From: Gammaproteobacteria bacterium
GTDB taxonomy: Bacteria; Pseudomonadota; Gammaproteobacteria; Pseudomonadales; Pseudohongiellaceae
Assembly: GCA_002684935.1 (NCBI GenBank)
Contig: NYWC01000070.1
Coordinates: forward strand, 17,831 to 37,427
DNA: 19,597 nucleotides
Direction of reading: 5' to 3'
The translations under genes and the position numbers were made by a program. Positions 6,770-15,724 of the stretch are shown here, one piece after another. Position 1 is the stretch's first letter, and every line of letters starts with the position of its first letter. The notes beneath the pieces were generated by a model. The model saw only the letters and a program-made list of their open reading frames with translations. It ran no database searches and had not been told where the DNA came from.

Positions 6770-8257
6770 CTAGCCCTGGCTCCGGGTGCGCGCCACGGCG
6801 TCCTGCCATCCCTGATATTGTTGTTCTCTCCAACTCGCATCTTTTGCAGGTTTGAAGGCTTGCTGCAGTTGCCACTTTTCAGAAATTTCTTCCAGTGAAC
6901 TGAACAAACCCAGTTGCAGCCCTGCCATATAGGCCGCACCCAAGGCAGTGGTTTCAATAATTTCTGGCCGATGAACCTCAGCATCCAATACGTCCGCGAG
7001 TTTCTGCAGCACGTAGTTGTTTTTTACCATGCCGCCATCCACTCTCAGGGTGGAAAGCACCGCGCCATCAGCAGCGATGGCCTCCACCAGATCCCGAGTC
7101 TGATAACACACCGACATCAGTCCGGCTGTGACGATTTCCTTAATCCCAGTGTCTCGCGTCATGCCCAACAAGGCGCCGCGCGCGTTTGGATCCCAGTAGG
7201 GCGCGCCCAGTCCGGTGAACGCGGGCACGAGATAGACTGACAGATTGTCCGGTGTTGCCTCAGCCAGCGCCCCGGATTCTGCAGCGTCATCAATAAGCTT
7301 CAGGCCATCCCTGATCCACTGCATTGTCGCTCCTGCCATAAAGATACTGCCTTCGATGGCATACACAGTCTGACCATTGAGTCGGTAGGCGATGGTGCTT
7401 AATAGCTGGTTGCTGGATTTCAGCATGACTTCGCCAGTATTCAACAACAGGAAACAACCAGTGCCGTAAGTGCTCTTTGCCATCCCGGCTCCGAAACAGC
7501 CCTGTCCAAATGCGGCGCTCTGTTGATCACCAATCATTCCTGTAATTGGCACAGCGGAGCCAAACAAGGATGCCTGGCTCAGTCCAAAATCTGCGGCGCA
7601 GTCTTTTACTTCAGGTAATATTGCAGCGGGCACGTCAAAAAGCGCCATCAGTTCCTCATCCCAGCATTGTTCCTGGATATTAAACAGCATGGTGCGCGAT
7701 GCGTTGGTGGCATCGGTACAGTGGCTCTGCCCGCCGGTAAGTTGCCAAAGCAACCAGCTATCGATGGTGCCAAAAGCCAATTCGCCATTCGCGGCCCTTG
7801 CCCTGGCGCCCGGCACTGCATTGAGAATCCAGCGAATCTTGGTGGCAGAAAAATAAGAGTCCAATAGCAGGCCGGTCTTATCCTGGATCTTCTCCACTAG
7901 TCCAGCTTTCTGTTTTAGCTCAGTGCAATAGTCACTGGTACGCCGGTCCTGCCAGACAATGGCGTGATGGATGGGCTTGCCGGTAGCCTTGTCCCAGACT
8001 ACCGTTGTCTCACGTTGATTGGTGATGCCGATGCAGGCGAGATCAGCCCCTGTAATCCCGGTAGCTTCCAGTGCGGCGCGGCAACTCGCGAGGGTGGTGC
8101 CCCAGATCTCCTCGGCATCATGTTCGACCCAGCCATTGTCCGGAAAGTGCTGGGTAAATTCCTGTTGTCCAACGCCCAGTTGATTGCCGCTGGCGTCAAA
8201 AACCAATGCGCGGCTGCTAGTGGTGCCTTGATCGATTGCGAGAATATATGTGCTCAT
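6770..8257 (-). CDS. glpK: Glycerol kinase
   Basis: GlpK uses ATP to convert glycerol to glycerol 3-phosphate in the cytosol. The 495-residue product matches the family's usual length of about 500. It carries the FGGY-kinase blocks: IDQGTTSSRA at residues 8-17, GITNQRETTVVWDK near 77-90, WQDRRT near 102, and GMIGDQQSAAFGQ with D244 as the catalytic base. Further blocks are STYGTGCF, GLGAPYWDP and VDGGMVKNNY. The ATG at 8257 starts the canonical MSTYILAIDQGTT. The histidine phosphatase follows two bases after its stop. glpD is divergent upstream, so both steps of glycerol use share one control region. No glpF facilitator gene is adjacent. Confidence 0.97.
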   Translation of the reverse strand: MSTYILAIDQGTTSSRALVFDASGNQLGVGQQEFTQHFPDNGWVEHDAEEIWGTTLASCRAALEATGITGADLACIGITNQRETTVVWDKATGKPIHHAIVWQDRRTSDYCTELKQKAGLVEKIQDKTGLLLDSYFSATKIRWILNAVPGARARAANGELAFGTIDSWLLWQLTGGQSHCTDATNASRTMLFNIQEQCWDEELMALFDVPAAILPEVKDCAADFGLSQASLFGSAVPITGMIGDQQSAAFGQGCFGAGMAKSTYGTGCFLLLNTGEVMLKSSNQLLSTIAYRLNGQTVYAIEGSIFMAGATMQWIRDGLKLIDDAAESGALAEATPDNLSVYLVPAFTGLGAPYWDPNARGALLGMTRDTGIKEIVTAGLMSVCYQTRDLVEAIAADGAVLSTLRVDGGMVKNNYVLQKLADVLDAEVHRPEIIETTALGAAYMAGLQLGLFSSLEEISEKWQLQQAFKPAKDASWREQQYQGWQDAVARTRSQG

Positions 8258-8483
8258 GCTGGGTCTCTTTAAGTCTTATTTTGTGGTCTTAATCCGGTCA
8301 GAAACTTACGCTGCGGATTGGCTTTCACTATCTGTGCGCCTTGGGCGTTTTTTGTGATCGTTTTCGCTTGAAGTGCCTAAACTTTTTAATAAGCGGGTTA
8401 GAGAGCCATGGTACACTATCTAAATCAATGATTGGCGTGCTCCTCGCCGATTTGCAATTCTCCACTTAGTCAGAATTAGCCCT
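8258..8483. promoter_or_regulatory. Divergent glpK/glpD control region with possible GlpR-like site
   Basis: These 226 bases separate the two start codons, hold no gene, and must contain the promoters for both operons. TGATCGTTTTCGCTTG at about 8355-8370 has the TCG-four-base-CG core of glp repressor operators but is symmetric only in part. I could not place -35 and -10 boxes confidently on either strand. TACACT at 8412-8417 is a possible -10 for glpD, but its -35 is poor. The regulatory role is certain by position; the operator is a guess. Confidence 0.45.
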
Positions 8484-9977
8484 GTGAATCAAACACAAAC
8501 AGACTATGACCTTCTGGTGATTGGCGGCGGGATCAATGGTGCCGGGATTGCTGCCGATGCGGCCGGGCGGGGCCTCAAGGTTGCCCTGGTTGAGAAAGGT
8601 GACCTGGCTGGCGCTACGTCATCTTGGAGTTCAAAGCTGATTCACGGTGGGCTACGCTATTTAGAGCAGTATCAGTTTGCCCTGGTAAGAAAGTCCCTGC
8701 AGGAGCGGGAGATTCTTACCGCTGCGGCGCGCCACATTATCAAACCTCTGGCCTTTCAAATTCCTATGTTGGGTAATTCGCGCAACGGTTTGTTGCTGCG
8801 TGTGGGATTATTTGTGTACGACTATCTGGTCAAACGCGAACACTACAAGCGTTCGCGTTCATTGAGTTATGGTGGCTCAAGTCCGCTTAACTCAAGTATT
8901 CGCAGTGGGTTTGAATACTGGGACGCACAGGTGGACGATTCGCGCCTGGTGCTGATCAATGCCCTGCAAGCGAAGGAGCACGGCGCAGATATTCTAACCC
9001 GGACCGAAGTTGTCGACGTGTATTCGGATGGCTACGGCTGGCAAGTCATGGTGCGTGACCATATCGAAAATACCGACCAAAAGTTGTGCTGCAAGGTGCT
9101 GGTTAACGCGGCTGGCCCGTGGGTAAGTCAACTACACGCCATGCTGATGGGAGACGAGGCATCTTACAAGTTGCGCCTGGTCAAAGGTAGCCATATTGTG
9201 CTGCCGAAATTGCATGATCAGGACAACGCATTTCTGTTGCAGCACCACGATGGTCGGGTGATATTCGTGATTCCTTACTTGGGCAAATATTCGTTGGTTG
9301 GCACCACGGAGGAGGAATATGAGGGAGGCCTGGATAAACCGACAATCTCCGATGCAGAACAGGATTATCTGATTGCAATCGTCAATCTCTACTTCAAAAA
9401 CAGCGTTTCGCGTTCCGATGTAGTGGGCAGTTATTCCGGAATTCGGCCACTGATAGAGTCAGAGGGTACAGCAGCGACCAAGGTGTCGCGAGACTATAAG
9501 CTGCAACTCGACGAGAAGCCCTCACCACTGATGTCGGTCTATGGTGGCAAGGTGACAACGTATCGGGTATTGGCGGAGCAAGTCATGAAACAGCTTGGGC
9601 CATTCTTTCCCCGCACCAGAGGCAGCTGGACTAAAAGGGCCACGCTTCCCGGAGGGGATTTCGAGTTGTCAGAGAACCTGTTTCAGGTTCTTGCCAGTCA
9701 GTATTCCTGGCTGCGGCCTGACATTATCAGGCGCTGGCAGCATAGTTACGGCACCCTAGCCTTCAAGATACTCAAAAATACTCACAGTATGGGAGACATG
9801 GGCGTTTGTTTCGGCGCAAACCTCTATCAGAGAGAGGTGGACTACCTGTGTGCACACGAGTGGGCTCACACGGCTGAAGATATTCTCTGGCGCCGCACCA
9901 AGTTGGGCTATCAATTCTCAGATAAAGAAGTCGAATCCCTGGCCAATTACCTCAGTCAGTCCCGTGATGCCGCATAA
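8484..9977 (+). CDS. glpD: Aerobic glycerol-3-phosphate dehydrogenase
   Basis: GlpD is an FAD flavoprotein bound to the inner face of the cytoplasmic membrane. It oxidises glycerol 3-phosphate to dihydroxyacetone phosphate and reduces quinone. The 497-residue product shows the FAD-binding motif LLVIGGGINGAGIAADAAGR at its start, then TSSWSSKLIHGGLRYLE, VNAAGPWV, GTTEEEYEG and YSGIRPL, with the C-terminal helical domain following PGGDF. The start is GTG at 8484, which puts the FAD motif ten residues in as expected; no good Shine-Dalgarno sequence precedes it, so translation may be modest. It is divergent from glpK and converts the product of GlpK. Confidence 0.97.
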   Translation: MNQTQTDYDLLVIGGGINGAGIAADAAGRGLKVALVEKGDLAGATSSWSSKLIHGGLRYLEQYQFALVRKSLQEREILTAAARHIIKPLAFQIPMLGNSRNGLLLRVGLFVYDYLVKREHYKRSRSLSYGGSSPLNSSIRSGFEYWDAQVDDSRLVLINALQAKEHGADILTRTEVVDVYSDGYGWQVMVRDHIENTDQKLCCKVLVNAAGPWVSQLHAMLMGDEASYKLRLVKGSHIVLPKLHDQDNAFLLQHHDGRVIFVIPYLGKYSLVGTTEEEYEGGLDKPTISDAEQDYLIAIVNLYFKNSVSRSDVVGSYSGIRPLIESEGTAATKVSRDYKLQLDEKPSPLMSVYGGKVTTYRVLAEQVMKQLGPFFPRTRGSWTKRATLPGGDFELSENLFQVLASQYSWLRPDIIRRWQHSYGTLAFKILKNTHSMGDMGVCFGANLYQREVDYLCAHEWAHTAEDILWRRTKLGYQFSDKEVESLANYLSQSRDAA

Positions 9978-10211
9978 TCAGGCTAGCGCAAAGCACGCAA
10001 TTTGAAAGGGGGCAGTCACGCGATGTTGCCCTATCAGGACAGTGCCTACCTAGTTGACTGAGTCAGCGCAGTTCGCGCCACACTGCCTGAAAAAGCTGCC
10101 GTTACCATTAGCCTCAACCAAGGCAGCTCAGCCTGCAGCCATTTCCCTTCTTTCCTCATCAGGGATGCGATAGTCTCTAGCTCTCTGCGTGGATCGATAC
10201 AGGAGAAAACC
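9978..10211. other. Intergenic region between glpD and the TolB-PHP gene
   Basis: These 234 bases contain no credible gene and no clear intrinsic terminator after glpD. TGACTGAGTCA at about 10054-10064 is a small odd-centred inverted repeat. AGGAG at 10201-10205 is the ribosome-binding site of the next gene. Confidence 0.5.
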
Positions 10212-12761
10212 ATGGCCGGATCACGAGGGCTGCCAACAATGGTAGCGCGTCTTACACTGCTTCTCATCACATTGCTTTGTCTTCCGCTAGCACTTCAGGC
10301 TCAGGGACTTTTCTATCCGGAGGCGAGAAGTGGTGGCAACTATATGCACAATTTTTATTTTCCACCGGCGCCGAGTTCAACCCCCTGGGCACCGGACTGG
10401 TCACCAGATGGTGAGTGGATTGCTGTTGCCATGCATGGTTCTATCTGGAAGGTGGACCCGCAGACCGGTGTAGCCTACGAGCTGACTTTCTCCGAGGCCT
10501 ATCACTCTTCTCCAGATTGGTCACCGGATGGACGCTATATTGTATTCACTGCCGATTACGAGCATCAGCGCATACAGCTGGAATTACTGGATACAGAAAC
10601 CGGTGAAATCACTCGTCTAACCGATGACACTGCCGTCTATACCGATCCGGTTTTTTCTCCGGATGGATCCCGCATAGCCTATGTCTCTACTAACCCCAAT
10701 GGCTACTTCAATCTCTACATCAGGGACTTTGCCGATGGCGACTGGACTGGTGATCCGGTGGCAGTGTCAGCAGACAATGACTATGGGCGCAACCGACTCT
10801 ATTTTGGCAACTGGGACATGCATATCACGCCGAGCTGGTTTCCTAACGGTGAAGAGCTGCTGGTGGTATCTAATCGTAATGTTCCGCTGGGCTCCGGCAA
10901 TGTCCTGCGCGTACCTGCCATTGAGAACGGCATTACCCAGGCGACTACCGTTCTTGCTGAGCAAACCCTGTATCGGCACCGGCCAGATGTCTCCATTGAC
11001 GGCAAACGCTTTATCTATACCTCAACCCGAGGTTCCGCCGATCAGTACAATAATCTCTACGTGCAGCCTACGACCGGTGGTGAGCCCTACAAAATGACCT
11101 TTTACACTCATGATGCATTCCACCCGCGTTGGTCTCCGGATGGTGAGTGGATAGCCTTCATCTCAAACGAGCCGGGTGTCTCACAACTCATGTTGCTGGA
11201 AACCTATGGGGGGAAACTGGTGCCGGTAGATATTACTGAGCATCATTACAAACGCCCTATGGGAGTGCTCAAGGTCAGGGTAACGGAATCCGGTCATGCC
11301 GAGCCTATCCACCATCGGGTGCATCTCACGGCCAGCGACGGGAAACTATATACACCGCTCTCCGCCTATGCGCGTGCTAGCGGCAGGGGCGATCTGATTT
11401 TTCATAATCCGGGTGAGTTTTCTCTGCAGCTGCCGGTGGGTGAAGCTGAATTGACTTTTGTGAAAGGCTTTGAATTTTTTCCGCAAACTATCAGTGCTGA
11501 TATCGGTGAAGGCGAGGTCACAGAGCTACAGGTTAATCTCGAGCGGCTAACTGATATGGGCGCCAAGGGTTGGTATAACGCGTCAACCCATGTGCATGCA
11601 AACTATGCTGGTAATCTGCACAACACACTTGAAAACCTGATGATGATGTCACGCGCAGAGGATCAGGATCTGGTACTTGAGCAGGTGGCCAACAAAGACA
11701 ATCGGATTCTCGATTATCACTATTTCGAGACGGGTGGTAACGCGCATTCCGTATCAGAGCCAGACCAGATTGTGGTGGTGGGTCAGGAATACCGGCCGCC
11801 TTTTTATGGCCATATATTCATGTTCGGCTTATCCGAGCACCTCATTTCACCGTTTGTCACTGGCTATGAAGGCACGGCGATTGAAAGTCTTTATCCCAGC
11901 AACACGGACATGATGATGAAGGCAAAAGCGCAGGGTGCAGTCACCGGCTATGTGCATCCCTACAATGGCGACAATGATCCACTGCTGGGTAATCTCGGTG
12001 GTGGCAAGGGCTTCATGGTTGATGCCGCGCTGGGCGCCACTGACGCTCTGGAGTGGTCTGATGCTAACCGCGCTGGTTTTTTCCCACTTTACGCGGCCTG
12101 GAATAATGGCCTGCGCGTGACGGCGACCGGTGGCGAAGACTCTATCAGTTCATTACACCGCAGTAAGCTACTGGGTTCCGTGCGTACTTATGTCTACACC
12201 GGTAGCCAGGGGCTGGGCATGCATGCCTGGTTCGATGCGATGAAGCGGGGTCGCGCGTTCGTTAGCTCTGGTCCATTGATGGAGTTCAGAGCGGAAGAAG
12301 CGCTTCCTGGCGACACAGTTTCACTGCCAGCGGGTGGTGGAGAAGTCAGTCTCAAGGGTTGGCTGCGATCGGTTACTGAGTTGGAGAGCCTGATGCTGAT
12401 CTGCAATGGACAGGAAGTTGAACGTTTCAGTCTTGGCCGCAATGGCATGAGCTATGACCTTGACTACAAACTTGAGGTTGAACGCAGTGGCTGGTGTCAC
12501 CTGCGCACTGAAGGTGCGCCGGAACATCGCTTCCCGTTGGATGTGGCTTATACCCAGGCGTTCACCAATCCTATCTGGTTCCAGGTAGGCGATGAGCCTA
12601 TTCGCAATCCGGAATCTGCCAGCTATGGTCTGCGCTGGATCGATCGCTTGCAGGAACTGGCGGAGGCCTGGCCTGACTGGCGCTCAGAGGCGGAGAAGGA
12701 CCATGTCTACGGTCAGTTCGATGCGGCCCGCGAGGTCTATCGCGCTAATCTTGGGCAGTAG
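10212..12761 (+). CDS. Exported TolB-like propeller fused to PHP/CehA-like metallohydrolase
   Basis: The 849-residue protein has a Sec signal peptide cleaved near ALQA-QGL (residue 30). Residues about 55-335 form a PD40/TolB-type propeller with six recognisable turns: PDWSPDGEW at 61, PDWSPDGRY at 101, PVFSPDG at 146, PSWFPNG at 207, PDVSIDG at 258 and PRWSPDG at 305. Residues about 350-445 look like a beta-sandwich linker. Residues about 452-720 resemble the CehA/McbA branch of PHP metallohydrolases, with STHVHANYAGN (H460, H462), YVHPYNG (H582) and TGGED (E642, D643) as likely metal ligands. A further C-terminal region follows. The family hydrolyses phosphoesters or carbamate-like esters; the substrate here is unknown. 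The usual aspartate before the first HxH is replaced by serine. A strong AGGAG precedes the ATG. Confidence 0.87.
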   Translation: MAGSRGLPTMVARLTLLLITLLCLPLALQAQGLFYPEARSGGNYMHNFYFPPAPSSTPWAPDWSPDGEWIAVAMHGSIWKVDPQTGVAYELTFSEAYHSSPDWSPDGRYIVFTADYEHQRIQLELLDTETGEITRLTDDTAVYTDPVFSPDGSRIAYVSTNPNGYFNLYIRDFADGDWTGDPVAVSADNDYGRNRLYFGNWDMHITPSWFPNGEELLVVSNRNVPLGSGNVLRVPAIENGITQATTVLAEQTLYRHRPDVSIDGKRFIYTSTRGSADQYNNLYVQPTTGGEPYKMTFYTHDAFHPRWSPDGEWIAFISNEPGVSQLMLLETYGGKLVPVDITEHHYKRPMGVLKVRVTESGHAEPIHHRVHLTASDGKLYTPLSAYARASGRGDLIFHNPGEFSLQLPVGEAELTFVKGFEFFPQTISADIGEGEVTELQVNLERLTDMGAKGWYNASTHVHANYAGNLHNTLENLMMMSRAEDQDLVLEQVANKDNRILDYHYFETGGNAHSVSEPDQIVVVGQEYRPPFYGHIFMFGLSEHLISPFVTGYEGTAIESLYPSNTDMMMKAKAQGAVTGYVHPYNGDNDPLLGNLGGGKGFMVDAALGATDALEWSDANRAGFFPLYAAWNNGLRVTATGGEDSISSLHRSKLLGSVRTYVYTGSQGLGMHAWFDAMKRGRAFVSSGPLMEFRAEEALPGDTVSLPAGGGEVSLKGWLRSVTELESLMLICNGQEVERFSLGRNGMSYDLDYKLEVERSGWCHLRTEGAPEHRFPLDVAYTQAFTNPIWFQVGDEPIRNPESASYGLRWIDRLQELAEAWPDWRSEAEKDHVYGQFDAAREVYRANLGQ

Positions 12762-12762
12762 C

Positions 12763-14205
12763 TCAAGCAGTGGCTTTGCGCAGTAGCCCAAGCCCGGCAG
12801 TGGCCATGCCGACAGCCACGAAGGCATTGAGATAGTTAAAAAACGCATAGGGAGCATACTCAAGCGCACTGATTCCCAGGGTCGCACTGTAGAAGGCGCC
12901 GGCTGTGGTCCAGGGAATCAAGCCCGTGGTCAGTGTTGAACCTTCCTCTACAGTGCGCGACAGCACAGCAGGATCAAGCTGCTGACTCTCGTACTTTTCC
13001 TTGAATAGCTGACAATTAAGGATGATAGAAATGTAGGCCTCGCCCATAGCCATATTGCCTATCAGTCCCGAGCTAATGGTGGTTGCTACCAGGGCCCAGA
13101 CTTTGTTTACCCGGGCAATGATGCCACTTAGCAATACGCGCAGGAAACCAACCCCATGCATAACTCCCCCTAAGGCCAGCGCCATGATGGCAAGAATGAG
13201 CGTCCATGCCATGCTGAAAATTCCGCCCCGACCGAGCAGGTTGTCCAGATTTTCAATGCCGGTCGTGGTAGCTGTATTAGACCAGAGCGCATTGAGCACT
13301 AAGGCTGCGTTGCTATGCTGGTAGAAAATTGCGATTAACACAGCCAACACCACGCTTGCCGACATGGTCACCTCTGCAGCCACTCGATTTATGCTCAGCG
13401 TGGCCAGCAGGACGATAGGTAGTAGGGTAATAGCAGGAGACAATCGATACTCTGCACGCAGGGCTTCCTGAATCGCCGAGATTGCGCTGCTGGAAAGATC
13501 GGCGTTGCCGTACTGAAAACCAATCGCAGTAAAGATCAGCAAGGCGATCAAAAATGACGGAGCAGTGGTGAAGAGCATGCCGTAGATGTGGCGATAGAGG
13601 CTGGTCTCGGCACTCATGGCGGCGAGGTTGGTAGTGTCTGAAATTGGCGACATCTTGTCACCGAAGGTTGCACCGCAGACGACCATGCCTGCCACCAGCG
13701 GCAATGGAATCGCCATGGCCTCACCGATTCCTATAAACACCACACCCAGGGTGCCCACCGTGCCCCAGGAAGTGCCAGTTGCCACCGACATCAGTGCGCA
13801 CAGCACCATACCTACTGACAGAAACAGGCTTGGGGTAAGCCAGTTAAGACCGTAGTACATGAGTGTGGCAATAGTGCCGCTGTGCATGAAGCTGGCGATC
13901 ACCATGCCAATCAGAATGAATATGTATATTGCAGGCAGGGCGCGGCTAATTGCCTGACCCATGAGCGTGCGGATGGTCTCATAGTGCAGTCCCAGCCAGC
14001 GACTGTTGGCGCCCACCCACAGCAGGCAGAGAAACATCAGCACGTGCAAGTCTATGCCAAAGCGAAACAGGCCGACGGCAATAACCAGCACCACTACACT
14101 GAAACACAGTGCGGATTGTGCGAGGGATGGAGAGGGCAGAGGCTGGGAGTGAGGCTCGGTTTCCTGCATTCGCGCAGCATATGCCAAGCCAGGCAGAATT
14201 GCCAT
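12763..14205 (-). CDS. nhaC: NhaC-type sodium/proton antiporter
   Basis: The 480-residue protein has about eleven or twelve membrane segments. It contains the NhaC-family block GDKMSPISDTTNLAAM at residues 182-197, TGTSWGTVGT near 143-152, and GLIPWTTAGAF near the C-terminus. NhaC proteins exchange cytoplasmic Na+ for external H+; some relatives instead exchange organic anions such as malate and lactate, so the substrate is not fixed. ATG at 14205 is used here; a second at 14169 would still keep all helices, and neither has a clear Shine-Dalgarno sequence. One base separates its stop from that of the convergent TolB-PHP gene, with no terminator between. Confidence 0.92.
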   Translation of the reverse strand: MAILPGLAYAARMQETEPHSQPLPSPSLAQSALCFSVVVLVIAVGLFRFGIDLHVLMFLCLLWVGANSRWLGLHYETIRTLMGQAISRALPAIYIFILIGMVIASFMHSGTIATLMYYGLNWLTPSLFLSVGMVLCALMSVATGTSWGTVGTLGVVFIGIGEAMAIPLPLVAGMVVCGATFGDKMSPISDTTNLAAMSAETSLYRHIYGMLFTTAPSFLIALLIFTAIGFQYGNADLSSSAISAIQEALRAEYRLSPAITLLPIVLLATLSINRVAAEVTMSASVVLAVLIAIFYQHSNAALVLNALWSNTATTTGIENLDNLLGRGGIFSMAWTLILAIMALALGGVMHGVGFLRVLLSGIIARVNKVWALVATTISSGLIGNMAMGEAYISIILNCQLFKEKYESQQLDPAVLSRTVEEGSTLTTGLIPWTTAGAFYSATLGISALEYAPYAFFNYLNAFVAVGMATAGLGLLRKATA

Positions 14206-14303
14206 GAGCTGCTCAGCTGAGCTATCAACAGTTGCCTAAGAACACCCGATTCTGGCAGTCTCTTTACTCTAACGATTCAGCGAATGAACTGGAGTGAGTC
14301 ACG
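14206..14303. promoter_or_regulatory. Divergent nhaC/alpha-beta-hydrolase leader with 12-base palindrome
   Basis: The 98-base gap between two divergent starts must hold both promoters. GCTCAGCTGAGC at 14211-14222 is a perfect 12-base palindrome just upstream of the nhaC start and could be an operator. I cannot assign a regulator. TGGAGTGAG at 14290-14298 is the likely ribosome-binding site for the plus-strand gene. Confidence 0.4.
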
Positions 14304-15713
14304 ATGAATATCCCCAATAGATTTCAGCGGGTACGCCTATTGTCTTTGATTGCTGTGCTGCTGGCGACCGCTAGTTTCGCCGCTGTGCCCCCGGCAATGA
14401 TTGAGGGTCCGGTTGCAGCCGAAGCGCCAGGGCATCCATCTCGCAACGGGATCTATAGCGCTTCTGCGCTGGACCTGGATGCTTACGACTATGTCGAGGA
14501 AGAGTTTTTTATTTCAGGCAGCGGCAACACCTACTCGCAGCCCGACATGGCGACGGGGGCAATAGAATCAGGCGGCCATCCCTACAACACACGTTTGGTG
14601 GTAAGGCGGCCATCTGCAGATGACTTCAATGGCATTGTTATCGTGGAATGGATAAACGTGACCGGTGGCCCCGACAAAGATATTGACTGGTGGCAATCTG
14701 GCGAACACTTCATGCGTAACGGCTATGCCTATGTGATGGTGTCCGCGCAGCATATGGGCATCGACACCATGATCGACTGGAGCCCCGAACGCTATGGTCA
14801 GCTCGATATGACCGCCTCCGGCAGTGTTTCGAATGATGCGCTTTCCTATGATGTGTTCTCTGCAGTAGGGCGCGCCATTAATCGATTGGGCGAGGAGTCA
14901 CCGGCTGGAGCCACTGATATCCTTCAGGGCCTCCGCGCTGAGCAAATCATTGCCACCGGACATTCGCAATCTGCTTCCAGACTGGCTACCTATGCCAATC
15001 ACATTCACCCCCTTGAGCCTGTTTACGATGGCTTTATGGTCCATGGTGGGGGTGATTTCATCCGCGACGATCAGCCAGTAAAAATCTTCAAGCTCATGGC
15101 GGAAACCGATATGCGTCGCCGCGCGGCGTCTCCTCAGCCCGATTCCGATAATTTTCGGCAATGGGAGGTGGCCGGTAGTTCCCACGTCGACGTTCCCTTC
15201 GAAATCGAATATGCCAAGGCCCGGAACTTGATGGCTGGCCTGCCGGTTGATGATGTTGAGCCCCGTGAAACCGAGTGCGCTTTACCGCCTTATAGCACCG
15301 TGCCCTTTCGTGATGTGCTGAATGCTGCCTACGATCATCTGGTCAATTGGATCAGGGATGACACGCCACCGCCTATGGCGGTGCGCCTTCAGGTAGCAAG
15401 AGCGCTGCCGGAGGTTGAGTTTGCTCGTGATAGCTATGGTAATGTGCTGGGTGGTATTCAGCTGGCAGAGCACGCAGTCGCCACCGCAAAAAATACCGGC
15501 ATGAATAGCGGTACCACGAATCGCTTCTGCTTCTTGTATGGTTCCCACGAGCCGTTCACCGCAGAACAACTACGATCCTTGTATCCATCGCGGGAATCTT
15601 ACCTGGAGGTGGTGCGGAGAGTGGTGGAACAAAACCTGGCGGCTGGCTATATCTTGCCCTATGCGGCCGAGCGCACTTTAGAGGAAGCTCAGAGTCGAGG
15701 GATAGGTCTTTAA
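14304..15713 (+). CDS. Exported alpha/beta hydrolase (Abhydrolase_10-like)
   Basis: The 469-residue protein has a signal peptide (hydrophobic LLSLIAVLLATASFA, cleavage near residue 26-27), so it is exported. The fold is an alpha/beta hydrolase with the nucleophile elbow GHSQS (S221), a candidate acid in MAETD (D269) and a candidate histidine in GSSHVD (H294), all in the expected order. The overall style, including VIVEWINVTGGPD and the large C-terminal lobe, resembles the poorly characterised alpha/beta-hydrolase domain group seen in many environmental Proteobacteria. An esterase- or lactonase-type reaction is likely; the substrate is unknown. It ends 11 bases from the convergent SRPBCC gene with no evident terminator. 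Confidence 0.85.
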   Translation: MNIPNRFQRVRLLSLIAVLLATASFAAVPPAMIEGPVAAEAPGHPSRNGIYSASALDLDAYDYVEEEFFISGSGNTYSQPDMATGAIESGGHPYNTRLVVRRPSADDFNGIVIVEWINVTGGPDKDIDWWQSGEHFMRNGYAYVMVSAQHMGIDTMIDWSPERYGQLDMTASGSVSNDALSYDVFSAVGRAINRLGEESPAGATDILQGLRAEQIIATGHSQSASRLATYANHIHPLEPVYDGFMVHGGGDFIRDDQPVKIFKLMAETDMRRRAASPQPDSDNFRQWEVAGSSHVDVPFEIEYAKARNLMAGLPVDDVEPRETECALPPYSTVPFRDVLNAAYDHLVNWIRDDTPPPMAVRLQVARALPEVEFARDSYGNVLGGIQLAEHAVATAKNTGMNSGTTNRFCFLYGSHEPFTAEQLRSLYPSRESYLEVVRRVVEQNLAAGYILPYAAERTLEEAQSRGIGL

Positions 15714-15724
15714 GAGCGAGAGGT

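Noticed and set aside
6768..6875. Longer start for the histidine phosphatase inside glpK
   Set aside because: It would add 36 residues before the RHG motif, which normally sits at the very N-terminus.
10046..10270. Short minus-strand open frame before the TolB-PHP gene
   Set aside because: It overlaps the start and ribosome-binding site of a clear gene and has no recognisable features.
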